Shown here piece by piece: positions 57,370 to 64,000 of a DNA stretch of 64,000 nt. The stretch spans positions 27,465,600 to 27,529,599 of the forward strand of contig CM070563.1 of assembly GCA_036346405.1 (NCBI GenBank), in the 5' to 3' direction. The position numbers and the translations under genes are program-made. The notes under the pieces are model-generated. The model ran no database searches and was not told where the DNA came from. It saw only the letters and a list, made by a program, of their open reading frames with translations. Source of the stretch: Phyllostachys edulis (lineage: Eukaryota > Streptophyta > Magnoliopsida > Poales > Poaceae). How positions within the stretch are numbered: the first letter of the stretch is position 1; each line of letters opens with the position of its first letter.

Positions 57370-57765
57370 TCAACAAGCGCTCTCCCCTTGTGCTCGGCAA
57401 CAATAGCCTTATCCATCAAAGTTTGAAAATCAAGAAAATCAATGACCGATAGCTTGTCCTGAAGATCCTCAGTCAAGCCATCCATGAACTTCTCCTACTA
57501 GGCAGCAACAGAAGGCACATCCTCAGGAGCATAGCAGGAGAGATGGTTGAATTCATGGAGACATTCCATCACCGATTTGTGTCCTTGCTTGAGCGCAAGG
57601 AAGTCCTTCCTCTTCAGCTTCATCAAGCCGGCAGGCACGTGAGCCCAATGGAACGCAGTACGGAACTCCTCCCAAGTGACGGCTCGGTCAGCGGGTTGCA
57701 TGGTGAGGAAGTTCTCCCATCATGAGTGTGCTTCCCCCTCTAGCTGATGAGAGGCGAACAACACT
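57370..57765 (-). pseudogene. G3 gag, central part
   Basis: The frame reads ASHQLEGEAHS-stop-W-E-N, then MQPADRAVTWEEFRTAFHWA, then LKRKDFLALKQGHKSVMECL and FNHLSCYAPEDV. This is the retrotransposon gag core. Stops are at 57720-57722 (TGA where the family W-W-E-N motif has its first Trp) and two adjacent stops near 57493-57498. It is bounded by CACTA copy 2 on the N-terminal side and the solo LTR on the C-terminal side. The plus-strand frame at 57543 is a shadow. Confidence 0.85.
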
Positions 57766-59096
57766 CACTACAACAGAAAAGGTAATCACAGACAGTTCAA
57801 AATCATCATCCCAGATGGTTTTCTGAACCGTCTGAATTTATGGGTCAGTAATGACATGAGGTCATCACAGACGGTTATTGTTTAGAACTATCTGTAATAG
57901 TTTTTTCTATTGCAAAAAAAAAATCAAATTTTGAGCCCAACCAATCAATTGCTGGACAGTTGGACCAGGGTATCTGTATATGGTTGATTACACAATCTAG
58001 AATGAAAGAAAACTCAAACTGGACGGCGAACGAACGGCGAAAACGGGTGCTGAAACTTCGGATGCAGTTTTGAGGTCCTAAACGACCTTTTTTGGGGCCT
58101 CACAAAGAGAATTTAACCTTGTCTTATGAATTTTTGGATTGAGCTTTTTGTTAGCTTTCCAACGAGCCAAAGAGCGTCGCAATCCGAGTTCGTACGCAAA
58201 AGTTATGGCTGTTTTACTAAACAATGCGCGAAAATGAGTCTGAGATGAAGAGGCGGATGATGGCCTAGTACTTGGAGCCAGGGATGCCGAGGTGCTCACT
58301 GTCGATATTCGCAATCTTATCTTGATCTATTCATTCATAAGAAAACCATGGTCACCACTAAGAGCCACCAAAGGCATCAAGGCAGGGGGAGGTAACAAGC
58401 GATTGATCACTTACTGGCATGAGGATATCAACCAGGAAGAGAGTGGAGGGGATGAGATGGGGGATATCACCGGCAATGAAGGAGAGGTGGTGGTAGCATC
58501 ACCGTTGTGTCACGACTGTGACGCTGCACACGACACTCTTACGACAAGAGTGCCTTGTGCAGTGAACAATGGCGTCACAACCGGAGGCGGAGGAGCTCAC
58601 AACGGTAGTCGGCGGTAGTCAGAGCTCGGCGTGGGGTGGGGAGGGGAGAGGGAGAGGGAGAGACTGATGGAAGATAAGGCAGGGGTGGCTATAATATATA
58701 AGGACAGCGCCTTTCGCCTCCTGTGCACGCGTCCAAAATATTTTGCCTCCCGCTCACGCGTCTAAAAAATTCTATCATCTCGCGCTGCGAATCACAGACG
58801 GTTTCAAAACAAAAACCATCTGTGTTGACCATAATATCACAGACAGTTCTTGTTAAGAACCATCTGTGATATTTAGTAGTATCACAGATGGTTCTTATTG
58901 AGAACCGTCTATGATACTTCACAAACGGTTTTCAACATGAACCGTCTATAATATTACCTATTAATAGACGATTTTTAGCGCAGCCAGTAACACAAACGGT
59001 TACTAAACCAAAAACGTCTATGATTGTATTTAATACTGATGGTTTTGGTCAACCGTCTGTTATGAGGTATCTAGTATTAGCCTTTTTGTAGTAGTG
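57766..59096. mobile_element. CACTA non-autonomous element, copy 2 (1.33 kb)
   Basis: The left TIR starts CACTACAACAGAAAAGG and the right end is CCTTTTTGTAGTAGTG. Flanking triplets are ACT (57763-57765) and ACC (59097-59099), a 3 bp duplication with one mismatch. Subterminal ATCACAGACGGTT-type repeats fill 57784-57900 and 58790-59060. The interior is the reverse complement of copy 1, with the same PCNA fragment and cargo block. No transposase, so mobilisation needed an autonomous relative. It interrupts gag of G3 without loss of gag bases. Confidence 0.95.
58250..58332 (-). pseudogene. Captured PCNA gene fragment in CACTA copy 2
   Basis: The minus strand reads Q-D-K-I-A, then, after a deletion of about 24 nt relative to copy 1, I-D-S-E-H-L-G-I-P-G-S-K-Y-stop-A-I-I-R. 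This copy keeps the Glu codon that is a stop in copy 1 and has its own stop at the later Gln position. The two copies therefore decayed independently from one captured PCNA segment, centred on the interdomain connector loop. Not a functional gene. Confidence 0.8.
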
Positions 59097-59434
59097 ACCT
59101 TCTCATGGTTTGGACACTGCGCGATGTTGAGTTTCCGCTCGGCGAGACAAAGCCAATCATCGGCGTCGAGAGGATCTTCTGACTGGGAGAAGGTCGGTGG
59201 CTGCATGCGGAGGAATTCAGAGAGTCCTCCCCATGATTGATGTCCACCTCCTCCTCCTGATCCAGAGGAGCCCAATGGAACGGAGGTGTTCCGAGCGATG
59301 ATCTCGAGAATCCTTGTTTGGTCCATCCTGTTTCACTCGATCTGAGCGAGAACCTCAGCCATGATGGGAGGAGGAGGGAGTTCCTCTTCACCACTAGGTT
59401 GTAGGCCTTGACCACTCCTGGTGCGTCCAGCCAT
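59097..59434 (-). pseudogene. G3 gag N-terminus
   Basis: The best start is ATG at 59432-59434 (MAGRTRSGQGLQPSGEEELP). A TGA at 59333-59335 interrupts it before N-R-M-D-Q-T-R-I-L-E-I. The frame then has a Gly run, LSEFLRMQPPTFSQSEDPLD, then ADDWLCLAERKLNIAQC, and it reaches the CACTA border at H-E-K-V. This is the gag N-terminal part of a plant gypsy element. An alternative is a start at 59326 (MDQTR) with no stop, but relatives have the longer N-terminus. Confidence 0.85.
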
Positions 59435-60212
59435 CCTGCTTCAACGAAGTGGGTTAGCAACATCAATCTGATACAAGGTACGAAGGACAACAATAGATAA
59501 GCAATCGACTAAGGAAGCATGCGATATTACCCTTACATGTGTCTACATACAATTAGCAAAATTGAACTCCAAATATTTTCATAAAGATATAAGAGCCAGC
59601 ACAACAATCATAAGACAAAATATTAGCTTCCCGGTACGACTAACTCGTATTGAATGAACGAGAAATCGTTTGCGGCGACAAATTTCAGAATGCAACCAAA
59701 GTTCTATCGCGTCTAATGAGCATGGTAAAGACCATCTAAGGGTGCATTTGGCACTAGCCATCTACAATCACATCTTACCCTTTTATCCCCATGACTTTTA
59801 GTTGAATTATCCTCTCATTTTTAACCCTAACGATGAAATAAGTGCTTGCTATCCAGATTTGACGCTTGCTGCCCCAAATTGATAAACGAGCTCCACGCTG
59901 CAATTTCCTACTCCGGGTGCCTCCGGGTGCCTCCTAACTTCATCTAAGGATAGCCAACACTTCATATTTTCAACTCTCATTGAACCCCTAATCCAAATTT
60001 AAACGGTAGACCTCTAGCTTTTGAGAAGAGATGAGAGGGGAACATCTTTTAGTAAAACAAACATAGAGCAAGGTAAGATTAGAAAGCAAAGATAGGTAAG
60101 GAATAAAATCTGAGAACTTACTTAAATTTTCATCAAAGATTTGATATTTTGAAACTATTTTTTTTTCAAATACTCTTGAGATGACCAAGCTAGGGTTTTC
60201 TACAGTCAGTAT
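59435..60212 (-). other. G3 leader
   Basis: AT-rich untranslated stretch between primer site and gag. The short minus ORFs here (59579-59761, 59988-60347) have no domains. Nothing else is recognisable. Confidence 0.6.
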
Positions 60213-60225
60213 GGCTCTGATACCA
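60213..60225 (-). other. G3 primer binding site (tRNA-iMet)
   Basis: The minus strand reads TGGTATCAGAGCC, an exact initiator tRNA-Met complement, a few bases inside the LTR end at 60233. Confidence 0.9.
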
Positions 60226-60232
60226 ACTTTTT

Positions 60233-62337
60233 TGGGAGCCGCTAGGTGATTTAACTCGCAATGCTTAACCTTCCCATTGGTCCTAGCATAGAGAATTAAA
60301 TTTTCCCACTCTCGGTGTATTGTGTACCTCCTAGGAACGGTACACACACACCCTCACAAAATAAAACATCAATGACATACACAATAAGATTACAATACCG
60401 GAGTCTTAAACGATTACAACACAAAAGACATACATGGTTCAAATTACATCCATAGGGTTGACCGGCCAAATAACATGATAGAGTACCGAAACGCAGTGGA
60501 AATAACAAGCCATAAGATGGCAAAAACAAAAGCCAACCGGCTGCCCTTACCCACAAGGCAACCGATCGAAAACCGCTAAACTAGTTGTCAAGCTCATAGT
60601 CGATCTCACAATGGTTAACCCCTTGGGGGTCAACCTCCTCCGCAAAAAATGGAGAATCCCGTTGAGTACAAAATTGTACTCGCAAGACTTACAAATAACA
60701 AACCTATACATAGCTGCATGCATTCAAGTATCAAAGGAAAGCTTCTACACTAAGCAATTTTCAGCATAAATGCATTTTCTTTGCAATAGAGTAATAGATT
60801 GTAAGGCAATTTAGCAAATCAGTTTTTATTTGTGTAAATAATAGCGAGAAAACAATTATAAGCATAATTAACATCCTAGAGGTGACTACCCACAACCACC
60901 ACAACAATAGCATGAATGTCCATTCGTACCACCCAATTTTAAGTTTTATCGAAACGTTGAGTCTAATTCTTGCGGGAAATAACCAAGTGTGTCCATAACC
61001 AAGGATGTGGCTATTCGAATAGATTAAACCCTACAGGAGTGTACAACTTTACCCACACGCTAGACCACTCCTTTGCCAAAATATATAGCACACTTCCTTA
61101 GGTATGCCGGCGGAGCTAAGTCCTATGAGACACTTTCCAATGAAATATATTAACTAAGAGTCGCACATATGGGGGTTAACCCTCTGTGAACCGCCCGTCC
61201 TGGGCTCCCATAGAGGACCCATACGTTGTGTCTTAGTCATCGGCCCAGCCTCAGCAACTGCCGATGCTCCTCAGGTGAGGGAACCTTCCCGAAACCCACC
61301 CCGCACAATCCCAACAACAATAGATCAACCGAACATGTTTCTCCTAACATCTACCACCTCCAACTCATTAATTAACACACACTGAAGTACAAAGTCAAGA
61401 GGGCTCCCATATCCACTCATGTGGATGCATGCAAAGGTGATTGGATCAGTGGTGCAAGTAATTCGGTCCTTGTTGACTCAGGCATAAACAACACACCCAA
61501 CTACCACACCAACAAACCATCGGCCCGAGTCTAAATCCTTTTATTTTTAGTTTTAGTTTTTCCAAATACAACATATACATGAGTACCCTGACCCAAGTAC
61601 TTAAATATTTCACAAAAATTTCCAGAAAGGTGGTGAACACGAAAATTTTATGGTAGACAGAGCATGAAATTCTAACAACAACAAAAAAAAATGATTCACT
61701 ACATTTGGAGTTAGTATGAATTTTCTATGCATTATCAAAGTCATGAAAATAGTGCACAAATAATTTGAATAACAAGATTTTCTAAGACAGTAACACAAAT
61801 CAAACCTAAACCAAATTAATGTACACTAAGAATGTAAACTAACAAAATTGATTTCACCCAATTTGGAGTAAGAATGAAATACTTATGCATTTTTGAAGTT
61901 AAAAGAATTTTGAGTGCAAAAATGATGGTTTACCAAAAATAATTCTACTAAGAAAATTTCGTGGGATAGTAACAAGTTTCAAAACTATACCAAAATAAAG
62001 TATAGTAAAAATTTAACCCAACAGAATATATTACACTCAATTTGGATTTAAAACAAATTACTTATGGATTTTTTAAGTTAACAACATTTTCAGTGCAACA
62101 ATAATCCAATTCGGAAATTCTAAAAGCATTAAATACCTTTTCTACTTAGGCTAACCTAGCCACGGTCACTGACCAGTGGGGCCTACGAGCATAGGGATTT
62201 CCTTATTCTTTCAATTCCCGAATTTCTCTACTAACATATAGGTCCTACACGTCAGAGACTCAGCTCATGAAATAGCGCATGGACTGACGGTCCATGCACT
62301 CGGTCCATCGGTCTATGGATCAAAACGTGCACTTAAC
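60233..62337 (-). repeat. G3 5' LTR, interrupted at 62337
   Basis: Starts TGGGAGCCGCTAGG next to the primer site. It aligns with the 3' LTR from 60460 (31284) to 62337 (about 35540). A segment corresponding to about 34227-34827 of the 3' LTR is deleted here, between GACCCAAGTA and CTTAAATATTT (about 61595). After CACTTAAC the sequence changes completely, while the 3' LTR continues with TACGCTTGAGTCC. Confidence 0.85.
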
Positions 62338-63253
62338 TGCCCTCGGGTACATTTGGACCTCTTTGTGTGCATTCGGACCTCCTCGCTTGATCCTGACCTT
62401 TGTCTCTTGTGGCTCGTCTGATTTGTGTTGGATGGCCCGATCTTGTGGGCACGTTCGGATCGTCCGAATGTCCCATCCCTTCTAAGCCATCCAATCCGTA
62501 TCGGACGGCCTGATCTTGATGGCTCGTTCACTAGGTCTGAACGTTCCCATTCATTTTGGACCGCCCGATCCAGTTGAGCGACTAGGATCAAGTGTAGCTT
62601 CGGATGGTCCAAACGGCCCAATCGTTTTGGCCTGTTCGATTGAAATCCGACAGCCCCACTTCTTTGCGCCTTATCTTGCTACCGCTCCCCTCCTTTGATC
62701 TCATCTGAACCGTTCAGACCTCCCTTTGAGTTGATCTGGACTGTTCAAACCTCCTTTGATCTAACCGTCAGGACCTTCCCTTGTGAGATCTTAACGATCA
62801 GGACCTCCCTTTGCTTTGATCTTGACCGTCAGGACCTCCTCTATGGTTTTTGCAAAGACCACCCTTTCTGGTCTTTTTGTAAAGACCACCTTTGTGGTCT
62901 AGACCTCCCCTGTGGGTCACGACCTCCCCTTGGGCCGTGACCACTCCCTTTTGACCAGATTGTTTTCCAAGTTTGACTGGTCCCACTTGGCAGTTTTGCT
63001 CATCTTTATCTTTCTCCGCCACATAAGTACCTTGTGCATTTAATGCATGTTGTGTTGCATTAAATGTGACCATATACGTGGTTACTTACACTGAATGTGG
63101 TCACTTACGTGGCACCTTGTTTTCTTCCCTTGTCCCCTTCCTTCATAGCAAACCTTGTTCTATTATTTCTTCACTAAGCTTGGCCGTACCCTGTCTTATC
63201 CATCACCTACCTTTGACACGTGCGCTTCCAGTGTCTTCTTTGCCTACTTTGGC

Positions 63254-63260
63254 TATAAAT
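63254..63260 (+). promoter_or_regulatory. TATA box in LTR-like region
   Basis: TATAAAT in the context TTTGGCTATAAATGGCCC, followed about 30 bp later by CTTCATCACCTTTTCC, a plausible pyrimidine-rich start. Confidence 0.6.
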
Positions 63261-63584
63261 GGCCCAAGTAGTCCTTCTTCATCACCTTTTCCACACTTAG
63301 CACTTTTGCTCTTGCTAAGCTGCTCCGAATTGAAGCCTTGCCATCAAGAAATCCACCGGGACCTTCTTCGCCGCCTTTTCGCCATCGGAGGTGCCACCAG
63401 TGCATTGACGCCGGCCTCAACCGCCACTGTTGTCCCTCGACCTCCCTTTCATCCATTGTTTCTTCCTTGGCCCTGGTAAGTTCCTCTGTATTCTGATCTT
63501 AGCCTTCTTCATACAACCCCGACAAGTGGTTGTATCCTTCCCAGGACCTTCTCTCCTGAACTTCCTCCGGATCTCCTTGGTCTT

Positions 63585-63810
63585 CTGCTAAAGACCACCT
63601 CGCTGGTCTTTTGCAAAGACCACCCTCTCGGTCTTTGCTGGTCTTTTTGCAAAGACGACCCCCTCGGTCCTTGTTGCAAAGACGACCATCTTGGGTCCTC
63701 CTCTGGACCACCTCCCCAGAGACCTCCCTTTTTGCCCACCCGGGACCTTCTCTGGACCTCCCTTTTGTAAAGACCACCTTCCTTGGTCTTTTACAACGAC
63801 CACCCTCTCC
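63585..63810 (+). repeat. AAAGACCA...TGGTCTTT hairpin array
   Basis: Repeated units of an 8 bp stem with a 6-7 nt loop. AAAGACCA/TGGTCTTT at 63590-63611 is perfect. Further units follow at about 63614-63640, 63649-63680 and 63767-63800, some with AAAGACGACC variants. Two earlier units lie at 62854-62876 and 62883-62900 (AGACCAC/GTGGTCT). They are unrelated in sequence to the GTCGTA hairpins of G4. Confidence 0.75.
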
Positions 63811-64000
63811 AGTGGACCTCCTCCTAACCTATTGGACCTCCTCCTGAGAGCCCTGTTCCAGTTCTTTTAGTTCTGTTCTTTGATGTTTGGTTCTTGTTCG
63901 GTTGCTTTGGAGTTCATTTGGATCTTATTTGATCTTTGTTTGCTTTGCTTTGCTCTCGTGTAGATCTCGACGTCTCCGGGGAGCCAGAGCTATGTGAAAG

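Larger units (their letters stand above)
31284..62337 (-). mobile_element. G3: old gypsy element split by five insertions
   Basis: Minus-strand order is 5' LTR (62337 down to 60233), primer site, leader, gag, protease, reverse transcriptase, RNase H, integrase, a chromodomain-like tail (37257), polypurine tract, then 3' LTR (37212 down to 31284). Insertions occupy 57766-59096, 53799-57364, 37522-50338 and 31841-33636, and DNA from 62338 onward. Integrase after reverse transcriptase fixes the gypsy type. The LTRs align over long stretches but differ by a 0.6 kb deletion. Every gene has stops. The 3' LTR lacks 227 bp at its outer end, so G3 now joins G1 without a clean insertion boundary. Confidence 0.9.
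62338..64000 (+). repeat. Probable LTR of another retrotransposon, inserted in the G3 LTR, incomplete
   Basis: The border TGCCCTCGGG at 62338 is inferred from loss of alignment between the two G3 LTRs. Inside are degenerate repeats of (TTTGATCT)(G)ACCGTCAGGACCTCC (62695-62840), arrays of short AAAGACCAC hairpins (62850-62905 and 63585-63810), and a TATAAAT box at 63254. The box is followed by CCTTCTTCATCACC and CCACACTTAGC. The layout suggests U3 and R regions of an LTR in plus orientation. The frame at 63066-63479 crosses the TATA box and is Pro/Leu/Ser-rich, so I do not call it a gene. The other end is outside the window. Confidence 0.5.

Noticed and set aside
63066..63479. 137-codon plus-strand ORF as a gene
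   Set aside because: It spans a strong TATA box and the probable transcription start of an LTR-like region. The product is a low-complexity Leu/Pro/Ser sequence.

Overview
The window looks like grass (Poaceae) heterochromatin, probably rice or a close relative. I found no host gene with an intact structure and no tRNA, rRNA or CRISPR array. Almost everything recognisable is a transposable element, and most elements sit inside one another. The species assignment is inference, from the style of the Ty1/copia and Ty3/gypsy elements, the CACTA elements with subterminal ATCACAGACGGTT repeats, and the absence of bacterial features.

Left part (1-13.8 kb). An LTR-like fragment (1-1080) is followed by unassigned DNA and a second LTR-like fragment (about 2.96-5.23 kb). 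A minus-strand Ty1/copia element follows (5.24-11.0 kb). Its 5' LTR is complete (10742-11003), but it is cut off just after the reverse transcriptase active site. A non-autonomous CACTA element (about 11.69-13.33 kb) carries a piece of a PCNA gene.

Middle (13.8-31.3 kb). A plus-strand gypsy family, here G1, is present as LTR, gag remnant, LTR, primer binding site, then internal ORF. The second G1 LTR contains a 10 kb CRM-like gypsy element, G2 (20360-30392, TSD ATAGA), which has gag but no pol. The 3' LTR of G2 contains a 4.7 kb PIF/Harbinger transposon (25428-30123, TSD TAA) with both of its usual genes.

Right part (31.3-62.3 kb). One old minus-strand gypsy element, G3, fills this part and has been split by at least five later insertions. 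They are a solo copia LTR in its 3' LTR (TSD CTATT), and a complete 12.8 kb Tat-type gypsy, G4, in the integrase/chromodomain region (TSD ACACC). There is also a 3.6 kb solo gypsy LTR in gag (TSD GAGAC) and a second PCNA-carrying CACTA element in gag. Finally, an LTR-like sequence interrupts its 5' LTR and runs off the window end (62338-64000).

The most notable signals are not genes. G4 carries arrays of short hairpins, in its LTRs and in introns of an antisense gene, whose stems show compensatory base changes. A sequence-unrelated hairpin array occurs in the LTR-like DNA at 62.8-63.8 kb. The two CACTA copies share the same captured PCNA segment, which corresponds to the interdomain connector loop. 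Stops in G1, G2, G3, the copia element and the Harbinger transposase mostly look like C-to-T or G-to-A changes, as expected for long-methylated DNA.
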